In this document: piece by piece, positions 16,336 through 23,539 of the stretch
Position numbering within the stretch: position 1 is the first letter of the stretch
How the letters are laid out: the number at the start of each line of letters is the position of its first letter
Source of the DNA: Streptomyces sp. TLI_146
GTDB taxonomy: Bacteria > Actinomycetota > Actinomycetes > Streptomycetales > Streptomycetaceae
Reading direction: 5' to 3'
NCBI RefSeq assembly: GCF_002846415.1
Contig: NZ_PJMX01000001.1
Span: forward strand, 6,262,001 to 6,326,000
Length of the DNA: 64,000 bases
The notes under the pieces: generated by a model
What the model saw: only the letters and a program-made list of their open reading frames with translations
Database searches by the model: none
What the model was told of the DNA's origin: nothing
Made by a program: the position numbers and the translations under genes

Positions 16336-16476
16336 ATGTCCGAGACGACGACCGTCCGCCGTGTCCGTCACGCCTCCCGTACGACCGATGCCGACCGTAA
16401 GAACGCCGCGGCCGCGCTGCAGCGCGCGCTTGACCGCAGGGACAACGGAGGCGCCTCCGGGCACGTGGCCGGGTAG
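16336..16476 (+). CDS. Small basic hypothetical protein (46 aa)
   Basis: A short reading frame encodes 46 residues beginning MSETTTVRRVRHASRTTDAD and ending SGHVAG, rich in arginine, alanine and threonine. It has a good ribosome site (AAGGAG at 16319-16324, 11 bases before the ATG) and streptomycete-like codon use, so it is probably real. No function is recognised; its charge suggests nucleic-acid or ribosome association, which is only a guess. A 240-bp gap precedes it and palindrome copy B follows it. Confidence 0.6.
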   Translation: MSETTTVRRVRHASRTTDADRKNAAAALQRALDRRDNGGASGHVAG

Positions 16477-16512
16477 TCGGCGCGCTTTCGTCTGCGGGCC
16501 GTCCTGGGCTGG

Positions 16513-16560
16513 TCGCGCAGTTCCCCGCGCCCCTGGGGATGAGGTGGCGCGGGGAAACGC
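16513..16560. repeat. Dispersed palindrome, copy B (degraded right arm)
   Basis: The left arm is intact (16513-16534), but the right arm retains only GGCGCGGGGAA (16546-16556) before diverging. The flank CGTCTGCGG upstream matches other copies. It lies between the small ORF and the convergent phosphatase. Confidence 0.75.
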
Positions 16561-16569
16561 GGCCGCGGC

Positions 16570-18150
16570 CTATCTGCCGCGCCTGATCTCGAAGTGGTCG
16601 ATCCTCGCTCCGGACTCCGCCAGTGCCGAGACCCTCATCGACGGGTGGTGACCCGCTTCGACCTCCACCGCCAGGAACGAGTAGCCGGTGAAGCGGACCC
16701 GGGACCACTCCACGGTCTCGGTCTCCTTCTGGCGGCCCTTCACCCAGTGGTAGCTCGCGACGCTCTCCTGGTCCTTGACGTGGCCCTCGTAGCTGTCGGG
16801 GGCCGGGAAGTCGTAGAGCGCGCGGCCCGCGCCGCCGGCCGTGACGTACACGATGCCGTCCCGCGTCGGGTCGGTGCGCTCGCCGATCGGGACCTTGCGT
16901 CCCACCGCGTTCCTCAGGATCGCGTCGGTGCGCTCGTACACATGGTTGTGGCCGTTGATGACCAGGTCCACCTGGTGCTTCTCGAAGAGCGGCACCCAGG
17001 CCTCGCGCACCCCGCCCTCGGAGGCGTGCGCGTTGGTGGTCGAGAAGGCGCAGTGGTGGAAGAAGACCACGATGAAGTCGACGTGCCGGTCGGCGCGCAG
17101 CTCGGCCAGGCGTCTGTCGAGCCACCGGGTCTGCTTGCCGCCGCTGATGCCGTAGTTGGCGGGGATCTCGTACGAGACGTCGTTGGCGTCCAGCGCGACC
17201 ACGCCGACGTTGCCGTGCACGAACGAGTACACGCCGGGCTGGTCGACCGGGTCCGGGCCGTTGTCCGGCAGCGACCAGCGGGCGTTCTGGCCACCGTAGC
17301 CGTCGGGCGAGTACCAGGCCTCCATGTCGTGGTTGCCGGTGGTCACCATCCACGGCACGGTCTTGGCCACCGACTCCGTCTGCGCCAGGAACTGGTCCCA
17401 GGTGCGCGCGTCGTAGCTGTCGCCGGAGGTGCCCGAGCCGGACGGGTCGGCGTAGCAGATGTCGCCCGCGTGCAGATGGAACGCCGGGTTCTGACCCAGG
17501 ATCAGCTGGTCGTTGCCGAGCGCGTGGTAGCTGACGCCCTGGTCGCCGAAGGCCGTGAAGGTGAACGACTCGGCCCGCTCGGGCGCGGTGGTGAAGGTGC
17601 CGAGCGTGCCCAGGTTGCGCGGGTCGGCCGGGTCGAAGCCGTCGTGGCCGACGCCGTAGTAGTACGTGGTGCCCGGCCGCAGCCGCTCCAGGCCCGCGTG
17701 CACGTAGTACTGCTCGGCCGCCGCGATCTTCCCGCCGTTCAGCACCGGCGTGGTGAGGTGGCGCACCTCGGCGCCGATCCGGTGGCTGAGCGCCCACGGC
17801 TTGAGCCCGATCCGGAGGTACGGCCGCCGCACCGCGAAGGGGACCTGCCAGGAGACCGTCATCTGCGTCTTGGGGTCCGCGCCGTACGCGAGGTGCCGCC
17901 CGAACGGAGCCACCAGCGAGCCGTCCACCTCGGTGCCGGGGCCGCGCGAGGTGAGCACGGCGGGTGCGGCCTGGGCGGGCGACGCCGTGGCGAGTCCGCC
18001 GCCCACCCCGGCACCGGCGATCGCGGCGGTCGCCACGGACGTGCGCAGCACCCCGCGCCGCGTCAGCCGCGTACGCAGGTACTCGTGCTGCTCGGCCATG
18101 CTCATACGGTCGGCGAGCTTCTCGGGTATTCCGAAACGGGGGATGTCCAT
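16570..18150 (-). CDS. Tat-exported metallophosphoesterase (purple acid phosphatase-like)
   Basis: This 526-residue protein has a twin-arginine signal (LTRRGVLRTSVATAAIAGAG, ending near PAQAAP at residue 60), a fibronectin-like N-terminal domain (MTVSWQVPFAVRRPYLRIGL) and a calcineurin-type phosphoesterase domain. Metal ligands appear in FTAFGDQG, HAGDICYAD, TGNHDMEAW, FFHHCAF and VINGHNHVYERTD, the order of purple acid phosphatases. It is predicted to be secreted and to release phosphate from organic esters. ATG 18150 is chosen as the start just before the long Tat n-region. No Pho box was identified in the 231-bp gap to leuB. Confidence 0.88.
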   Translation of the reverse strand: MDIPRFGIPEKLADRMSMAEQHEYLRTRLTRRGVLRTSVATAAIAGAGVGGGLATASPAQAAPAVLTSRGPGTEVDGSLVAPFGRHLAYGADPKTQMTVSWQVPFAVRRPYLRIGLKPWALSHRIGAEVRHLTTPVLNGGKIAAAEQYYVHAGLERLRPGTTYYYGVGHDGFDPADPRNLGTLGTFTTAPERAESFTFTAFGDQGVSYHALGNDQLILGQNPAFHLHAGDICYADPSGSGTSGDSYDARTWDQFLAQTESVAKTVPWMVTTGNHDMEAWYSPDGYGGQNARWSLPDNGPDPVDQPGVYSFVHGNVGVVALDANDVSYEIPANYGISGGKQTRWLDRRLAELRADRHVDFIVVFFHHCAFSTTNAHASEGGVREAWVPLFEKHQVDLVINGHNHVYERTDAILRNAVGRKVPIGERTDPTRDGIVYVTAGGAGRALYDFPAPDSYEGHVKDQESVASYHWVKGRQKETETVEWSRVRFTGYSFLAVEVEAGHHPSMRVSALAESGARIDHFEIRRGR

Positions 18151-18369
18151 GGCCGGAAACGTCCTCTCCTCAGACGACGCGCATCTCACCGCCGGGTGAA
18201 CGGGGTGCGTACAGCTCCCCATGCAACTCCCCGGAATCCCCCCGCACATCACCCCTGACAGCCATTCGGCGGCCGCCCGGAGGGGCTATGGCCAAGGCCC
18301 GCCCGGGACTCGCTTTCGGCCGCGCTGTCCGCATGGTGGACTCGACATGTCAATGCATGGGACGCGGAG

Positions 18370-18375
18370 TACGGT
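18370..18375 (+). promoter_or_regulatory. -10-like box of leuB (leaderless candidate)
   Basis: TACGGT ends six bases before ATG 18382, and no ribosome site is present in the preceding bases. The spacing suggests that transcription starts at or next to the ATG. Confidence 0.45.
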
Positions 18376-18381
18376 GCTTTC

Positions 18382-19422
18382 ATGTCTCGCAGCATCGATC
18401 TCGCAGTGATCCCCGGTGACGGCATCGGCCAGGAAGTGGTGGCCCAGGGCCTCAAGGTCCTGCGCGCCGTCCTTCCAGCGGACGTGAAGCTGGAGACCAA
18501 GGAGTACGACCTCGGCGCCCGGCGCTGGCACCGCACCGGCGAGACCCTGCCGGACGCGGAGCTCGACGCGCTGAAGACCCACGACGCGATCCTGCTCGGC
18601 GCCATCGGCGACCCGAGCGTCCCGTCCGGGGTCCTGGAGCGCGGTCTGCTGCTGAAGCTGCGCTTCGCCTTCGACCACTTCATCAACCTGCGCCCGTCGA
18701 AGCTGTTCCCGAACACCGCGACCCCGCTGGCCGGCCGCCCCGACATCGACTTCGTCGTCGTCCGCGAGGGCACCGAGGGCCCCTACACGGGCAACGGCGG
18801 TTCGCTGCGCACCGGTACCCCGGCCGAGGTCGCCACCGAGGTCAGTGTGAACACGGCGTACGGCGTGGAGCGCGTGGTGCGCGACGCCTTCGCCCGCGCC
18901 CAGGCGCGGCCGCGCAAGAAGCTGACGCTGGTCCACAAGAACAACGTCCTCGTCTTCGCCGGGCACCTGTGGAAGAACATCTTCGACACGGTGGCCAAGG
19001 AGTACCCGGACGTCACCACCGACTATCTGCACGTCGACGCCGCGACGATCTTCTTCGTCACCCAGCCCGAGCGGTTCGACGTGATCGTCACCGACAACCT
19101 CTTCGGCGACATCCTCACCGACCTCGCCGCGGCCGTGACCGGCGGCATCGGCCTGGCCGCGTCCGGCAACATCAACCCGACCGGCGCGTTCCCCTCGATG
19201 TTCGAGCCGGTCCACGGCTCCGCGCCGGACATCGCGGGCCAGGGCAAGGCCGACCCGACCGCCACGGTCCTCTCCGTCGCCCTGCTCCTGCGCCACCTCG
19301 GCCACGAGGCCGAGGCGGCCCGGATCGAGGACGCCGTCCAGGCCGACCTGGCCGCGCGGGACGGCTCCGCCCGTACCACCGACGAGATCGGGGACGCGCT
19401 CGCCGTACGCGTATCGGGCTGA
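18382..19422 (+). CDS. leuB: 3-isopropylmalate dehydrogenase
   Basis: This 346-residue enzyme oxidatively decarboxylates 3-isopropylmalate in leucine synthesis. It shows AVIPGDGIGQEV at the N-terminus, substrate-binding FDHFINLRPSKLFP, VVVREGTEGPYTGNGG, the metal site in DVIVTDNLFGDILTDLAAAV and the NAD loop EPVHGSAPDIAGQGKADPTA. This is the actinobacterial form that resembles tartrate and isocitrate dehydrogenases in length. It precedes ilvE on the same strand with a terminator between them. Its start appears leaderless. Confidence 0.94.
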   Translation: MSRSIDLAVIPGDGIGQEVVAQGLKVLRAVLPADVKLETKEYDLGARRWHRTGETLPDAELDALKTHDAILLGAIGDPSVPSGVLERGLLLKLRFAFDHFINLRPSKLFPNTATPLAGRPDIDFVVVREGTEGPYTGNGGSLRTGTPAEVATEVSVNTAYGVERVVRDAFARAQARPRKKLTLVHKNNVLVFAGHLWKNIFDTVAKEYPDVTTDYLHVDAATIFFVTQPERFDVIVTDNLFGDILTDLAAAVTGGIGLAASGNINPTGAFPSMFEPVHGSAPDIAGQGKADPTATVLSVALLLRHLGHEAEAARIEDAVQADLAARDGSARTTDEIGDALAVRVSG

Positions 19423-19442
19423 CCCGAGCGCTCTTCCCCAAG

Positions 19443-19478
19443 AAAGCCGCCGGGTCGCACCAGCACCCGGCGGCTTTT
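19443..19478 (+). terminator. Terminator after leuB
   Basis: AAAGCCGCCGGGT and its complement form a 13-bp stem around a 9-nt loop and end in TTTT, 20 bp after the stop of leuB. Confidence 0.88.
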
Positions 19479-19663
19479 CCTGTACGGCCCCGGGGTGCCA
19501 CCATCAGTCCCTGGGCCGCGAGCACACCGTTTTCTGTCATGGTCCCGCACGAGCGATAATCGAACGTGGGACCGCGGCATGCGGAGAAGCTCGGACGTCC
19601 CGGCAGCCGCCGGGGCGGCGTGAGCGCGGTCCGACCCACACAACCGGTGAAGGACACGCAACC

Positions 19664-20749
19664 ATGACGACGCCCACGATCGAGCTCAAGCCGTCCGCGA
19701 ACCCGCTGTCGGACGCGGAGCGTGACGCGATCCTGGCCAGCCCCGGATTCGGCCGCCACTTCACCGACCACATGGTGACGGTCAAGTGGACCGAGGGCCG
19801 CGGGTGGCACGACGCGGAGCTCACGGAGTACGCGCCGCTGTCGATGGACCCGGCGAACATGACGCTGCACTACGCGCAGACGATCTTCGAGGGTCTGAAG
19901 GCCTACCGTCAGCCCGACGGCACGGTGGCGACCTTCCGCCCCGAGGCCAACGCGGAGCGCTTCCGCTCCTCGGCCCGCCGGATGGCGATGCCCGAGGTGC
20001 CGACCGAGCTGTTCATCGCCGCCTGCGACGCGCTGATCCAGCAGGACAGGGCGTGGGTGCCGGCGTCCGGCGAGGCCTCGCTCTACCTGCGCCCGTTCAT
20101 GATCGCTAGCGAGGTCGGGCTGGGTGTCCGCCCCGCCAACGAGTACCTCTTCATCGTGATCGCGTCGCCCGCCGGGGCCTACTTCCCCGGTGGCGTGAAG
20201 CCGGTCTCCGTCTGGCTCTCCGAGGAGTACGTGCGCGCCGTCAAGGGCGGTACGGGCGCGGCCAAGACCGGCGGCAACTACGCCGCGTCCCTGGTCGCCC
20301 AGGCCGAGGCGGCCGAGCACGGCTGCGACCAGGTGGTCTGGCTGGACGCGGTGGAGCACCGGTGGATCGAGGAGATGGGCGGGATGAACCTGTACTTCGT
20401 GTACGGGGACCGCATCGTCACGCCGTCGCTGACCGGGTCCCTGCTGCCGGGCATCACCCGTGACTCGCTGCTGAAGATCGCGCGGGATCTGGGGTACACG
20501 GCGGAGGAGGGGCGGATCTCCACGGAGGACTGGAAGCGGGACAACGAGGCGGGGACGCTGACCGAGGTGTTCGCGTGCGGCACGGCCGCGGTGATCACGC
20601 CGGTGGGGTCGGTGAAGTCCGCGCGGGCGAGCTGGACGCAGGGGGATGGGGAGCCGGGTTCTGTGACGATGCGGCTGCGCAAGGCGCTGCTTGACCTTCA
20701 GACGGGTGTTACGCCGGACACGCATGGGTGGATGCACCCCCTGGGCTGA
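19664..20749 (+). CDS. ilvE: Branched-chain amino acid aminotransferase
   Basis: This 361-residue PLP enzyme of fold type IV makes the final transamination of valine, leucine and isoleucine synthesis. The catalytic lysine lies in GTGAAKTGGNYAASL, with the class IV signature EEMGGMNLYFVYG and the phosphate-binding FACGTAAVITPVG near the C-terminus. ATG 19664 is preceded by GAAGGA. The 185-bp upstream gap after the leuB terminator contains GATAAT (19555-19560), which may be a -10 box. Downstream is a repeat-rich convergent gap. Confidence 0.95.
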   Translation: MTTPTIELKPSANPLSDAERDAILASPGFGRHFTDHMVTVKWTEGRGWHDAELTEYAPLSMDPANMTLHYAQTIFEGLKAYRQPDGTVATFRPEANAERFRSSARRMAMPEVPTELFIAACDALIQQDRAWVPASGEASLYLRPFMIASEVGLGVRPANEYLFIVIASPAGAYFPGGVKPVSVWLSEEYVRAVKGGTGAAKTGGNYAASLVAQAEAAEHGCDQVVWLDAVEHRWIEEMGGMNLYFVYGDRIVTPSLTGSLLPGITRDSLLKIARDLGYTAEEGRISTEDWKRDNEAGTLTEVFACGTAAVITPVGSVKSARASWTQGDGEPGSVTMRLRKALLDLQTGVTPDTHGWMHPLG

Positions 20750-20762
20750 CCGGGGTTTTTGC

Positions 20763-20799
20763 CCCCACCCCGCCCCTTCCCTAAACCCTCCGGGGGTGG
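20763..20799. repeat. GC-rich dispersed element, forward copy
   Basis: A 37-bp stretch (CCCCACCCCGCCCCTTCCCT at its start, ending CTCCGGGGGTGG) is found again in inverted orientation at 21236-21272 with one base change. The inverted pair brackets the G-rich array and palindrome copy C. Confidence 0.7.
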
Positions 20800-20891
20800 G
20801 AGGGGGCGGAGGTGTTTTCCCGGGGGCTACGCCCCCGGACCCCCGCTGCGGGGCCTGCGGCCCCTGCACCCCGCTTCCGGGGCTCTGCCCC

Positions 20892-21060
20892 GGGTCCCGG
20901 CGTGGGGTGGGTGGGTTAGCGGGGCTGCGTCCCGGGTCCCGGCGTGGGGTGGGTGGGTTAGCGGGGCTGCGTCCCGGGTCCCGGCGTGGGGTGGGTGGGT
21001 TAGCGGGGCTGCGTCCCGGGCCCCGGTGTGGGGGTGGGTGGGTTAGCGGGGCTGCGTCCC
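20892..21060 (+). repeat. 42-bp tandem repeat array with G-quadruplex motifs (four units)
   Basis: Units begin with GGGTCCCGG or GGGCCCCGG at 20892, 20934, 20976 and 21018; spacing is exactly 42 bp and the last unit is 43 bp. Every unit contains G4-T-G3-T-G3-TTAGC-G4 on the + strand, which fits the intramolecular G-quadruplex consensus. The array sits between the convergent ilvE and permease genes. Open frames across it are repeat artefacts rather than genes. Confidence 0.88.
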
Positions 21061-21069
21061 TGCCCCGTT

Positions 21070-21188
21070 CGTCTGCGGGCCGTGGCCGGTTGCTCGCGCA
21101 GTTCCCCGCGCCCCTACAGGGGCGCCCCGGAGGGGCGCATTCAGGGGCGCGGGGAACTGCGCGACCAGCCCCCACCGGGCCGCAGACG
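21070..21188. repeat. Dispersed palindrome, copy C, with outer arms
   Basis: The 22-bp arms lie at 21094-21115 and 21143-21164. A nested GCGCCCC-GGA-GGGGCGC hairpin is in the loop, and outer 9-bp arms CGTCTGCGG / CCGCAGACG lie at 21070-21078 and 21180-21188. The whole gap 20750-21224 between ilvE and the permease is repeats; no gene is seen in it. Confidence 0.85.
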
Positions 21189-21224
21189 AAAACGGGGTCC
21201 GGGTCGCAGGCCCAATACGCGGGC

Positions 21225-22652
21225 TCAGCCCACCTCCACCCCCGGAGGGTTCAGGGAAGGGGCGGGGTGGGGGAGACTCCGCCTCGTCAGCGCCGCGTAC
21301 GCCACACCCCCCACCAAACCCGACAGCAGGAAGCTGCAATCCACCCCGCCAGTGAAGCGCAGCAGCGGCCCCGACCACTGCGGCAACGACACCGCCAGCA
21401 GGCCCGCCCCCGCCCCCAGCGCCCAGGAAAGCGCGGCCCGCCAGTTCCACCCGGCCCGGTACCAGTACGCCCCGCCCCGTGAGCGGCGGTTGAAGACCTG
21501 GAGCGCGTCCGCGTCGTACACCCCGCGGCACCGCACGAAGCCGATCAGGGTGATGACCGCCCACGGCGTGCCGATCGCCGTCAGGAGCAGGACGAAGGAC
21601 GTCATCGCGGCCTGCGCCTCCCAAGCGTAGTGGCCCGCGAAGACGCACACCGTCGCGACGGCCGCCACCGCGAACGTCGCCTGCGTACGCGACGCGCGCG
21701 GCAGGATCGCGTCCAGGTCGAGGCCCATCGAGTACAGCATCAGGCCCGCGTTGCCCACCGAGCCCGCCGACGCGGCGAGGAGGAGGGGGACCAGGTACCA
21801 GCCGGGGGCAGCCGAGACCAGCGGGGCCGCGTAGTCCGTCGCCGCCCGCGCCGCGTACGCCGTGAACGTGCCGAACAGCTGCGGCACAAGGAGTCCGGCC
21901 GTCAGGCCCAGCCACGTCGCGTGGAGCACCCGGCGCGGGGTGTGGCGGGACGGCGAGATGTAGCGCGTGTAGTCGCCCAGGAGCGTGATGAAGGCGATCG
22001 GGCCGCTCAGCCCGGCCGCGACCAGGGCGAGCAGCCACGTCGGCCAGAACGAGCCGAGCAGGTAACCGCCCGCGTCGGGCAGCGCGGCCGTCGTGAAGTG
22101 CGGGGCATACGCCGCCACGCCCAGGACCAGCAGCGCCGTCATGCCGACCGCGAGGACCCGGGACAGCCGCAGCAGCACCCGGTACCCGTACACCGCGCCG
22201 ATGACCGTCGCCGCCGCGAGCACCGCGTACACGACGGCGTACGAGACACCGCCCGTGGGCAGGCCGAACAGCCGGTGCAGGACGCCCGTCATCGCGTCCC
22301 CGCCGATCCACACCGTCAGCGCGGTGTAGCCGAGCGAGAGCAGCAGCCCGACCACCGAGCCGACGAGACGGCCCCGTACCCCGAACTGCGCGCCCGACGA
22401 CGTCGACAGGTTCGTGGCCGTGCGCAGCGACACCAGTGCCAGCGGGGCCGTCAGCAGGGTGCCGGCCAGGGTGCCCGCGACGACCGCGCTCACCGACGCC
22501 CACCAGCCGAGGCCGAAGGAGACCGGCAGCCAGCCGAAGACGATGACGCCCAGGCAGAGGTTGGAGCCGAGCAGGATCGACACCAGATCGCGCGGACCGC
22601 TGGTGCGCTCCGCCTCCGGGATGGTGTCGACTCCGCGCTGTTCGATCCGCAT
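21225..22652 (-). CDS. NCS1-family nucleobase/allantoin-type permease
   Basis: This 475-residue membrane protein has about twelve hydrophobic segments. The N-terminal motif SILLGSNLCLGVIVFGWLPV and the internal LGDYTRYISPSRHTPRR are typical of NCS1 transporters of cytosine, allantoin, hydantoin or thiamine type. ATG 22652 begins MRIEQRGVDTIPEAERT; longer upstream extensions lack transporter features. The last 16 residues (PHPAPSLNPPGVEVG) are encoded by a copy of a dispersed intergenic repeat, so the original stop was probably lost. It is divergent from the urease-like genes and may import their substrate, which is an inference from position. Confidence 0.85.
   Translation of the reverse strand: MRIEQRGVDTIPEAERTSGPRDLVSILLGSNLCLGVIVFGWLPVSFGLGWWASVSAVVAGTLAGTLLTAPLALVSLRTATNLSTSSGAQFGVRGRLVGSVVGLLLSLGYTALTVWIGGDAMTGVLHRLFGLPTGGVSYAVVYAVLAAATVIGAVYGYRVLLRLSRVLAVGMTALLVLGVAAYAPHFTTAALPDAGGYLLGSFWPTWLLALVAAGLSGPIAFITLLGDYTRYISPSRHTPRRVLHATWLGLTAGLLVPQLFGTFTAYAARAATDYAAPLVSAAPGWYLVPLLLAASAGSVGNAGLMLYSMGLDLDAILPRASRTQATFAVAAVATVCVFAGHYAWEAQAAMTSFVLLLTAIGTPWAVITLIGFVRCRGVYDADALQVFNRRSRGGAYWYRAGWNWRAALSWALGAGAGLLAVSLPQWSGPLLRFTGGVDCSFLLSGLVGGVAYAALTRRSLPHPAPSLNPPGVEVG
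21236..21272. repeat. GC-rich dispersed element, inverted copy inside the permease 3' end
   Basis: This is the inverted partner of the element at 20763-20799 and encodes most of the final residues of the permease. It is followed on the minus strand by the TGA at 21225-21227. Confidence 0.7.
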
Positions 22653-22724
22653 GGGCTGCCCCTGAGTCTTGGTGATGGCTTGGTTCGGTTTGGTTCGGGT
22701 GGCTCGAATTCGCCGTTTCTCTGT

Positions 22725-22777
22725 TTGAGTGACGTTCAATGTGTGGCATCTCGCTGCGCCCGTCAACCCCCTTGACT
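22725..22777. promoter_or_regulatory. Divergent promoter region, permease and urease-like operon
   Basis: TTGA-N7-TCAA (22725-22739) is a small inverted repeat, and TTGACT (22772-22777) is a candidate -35 for the ureAB gene. GTTCAA recurs at 22735 and 22812. The elements suggest a regulated divergent promoter but are weak individually. Confidence 0.3.
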
Positions 22778-22834
22778 CATGACAGAGCGCAATAAGTGTG
22801 GTTAGAGTGTTGTTCAAATAGGAGGTGTGGTGGC

Positions 22835-23539
22835 GTGCGACTTACCCCCACGGAACGTGACCGGCTGCTGCTCTTCGGCGCCGCCGAGCTCGCGCGGGCC
22901 CGCCGGGCCCGAGGGCTGCGACTGAACGTGCCCGAGGCGACCGCGCTGATCGCGGACACCGTCTGCGAGGCGGCCCGCGACGGGCGGCGGCTCGCCGAGG
23001 CCATCGAGGCGGCCCGCTCGGTGCTCGGGCCCGACGACGTCCTGCCGGGCGTCGCGGACGTGGTCACCGAGGTGCACGTCGAGGCCGTCTTCGACGACGG
23101 CTCGCGGCTCGCCGTGGTCCCGGCGCCCCTCGACGGCGCCGCCGGGCTCGGCGAGGACGCGCCCGGCGCCGTGCTGCCCGGGCCCGAGGGCCCCGAGCCG
23201 GAGCCCGCCGTCCGGCTCGCCGTGCGCAACACCGCGGCCGTCCCGGTCAGCGTGACCTCGCACTTCCACTTCTTCGAGGCCAACCCGCGCCTCGACTTCG
23301 ACCGCGCCGCCGCGTACGGGATGAGGCTGTGCGTCCCGGCCGGGTCCTCGGTCCGGTTCGACCCGGGCGGCGAGGGCGAGGTCGGGCTCGTCCCCATCGG
23401 CGGCGCGCGGATCGCCATCGGCTTCGCCGGGCTCGTCGACGGGCCCCTGGACGCGCCCGGCGCCAAGGAGGAGGCCCTGCGCAGGGCCGCCGCCTGCGGC
23501 TATCTGGGCGCCGGCACCTCGGAAGGGACCCCCGTATGA
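22835..23539 (+). CDS. Fused urease gamma-beta subunit
   Basis: This 234-residue protein joins the two small urease subunits. Residues 1-100 match UreA (RLTPTERDRLLLFGAAELAR, RGLRLNVPEATALIAD, GVADVVTEVHVEAVFDDGS). Residues about 125-215 match UreB (VTSHFHFFEANPRLDFDRAA, then RLCVPAGSSVRFDPG). They are joined by a Pro/Glu-rich linker. GTG 22835 has GGAGG at 22821-22825. It overlaps the urease alpha gene by four bases (ATGA). Gamma-beta fusions are known in other bacteria. No ureD, E, F or G gene occurs in the window. Confidence 0.9.
   Translation: MRLTPTERDRLLLFGAAELARARRARGLRLNVPEATALIADTVCEAARDGRRLAEAIEAARSVLGPDDVLPGVADVVTEVHVEAVFDDGSRLAVVPAPLDGAAGLGEDAPGAVLPGPEGPEPEPAVRLAVRNTAAVPVSVTSHFHFFEANPRLDFDRAAAYGMRLCVPAGSSVRFDPGGEGEVGLVPIGGARIAIGFAGLVDGPLDAPGAKEEALRRAAACGYLGAGTSEGTPV

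Noticed and set aside
20691..21482. Open frame across the G-rich tandem array with repeats GVGGLAGLRPGSRR
   Set aside because: It is created by translation of the 42-bp repeat (14 codons) and overlaps the ends of ilvE and the permease; it has no start signal.
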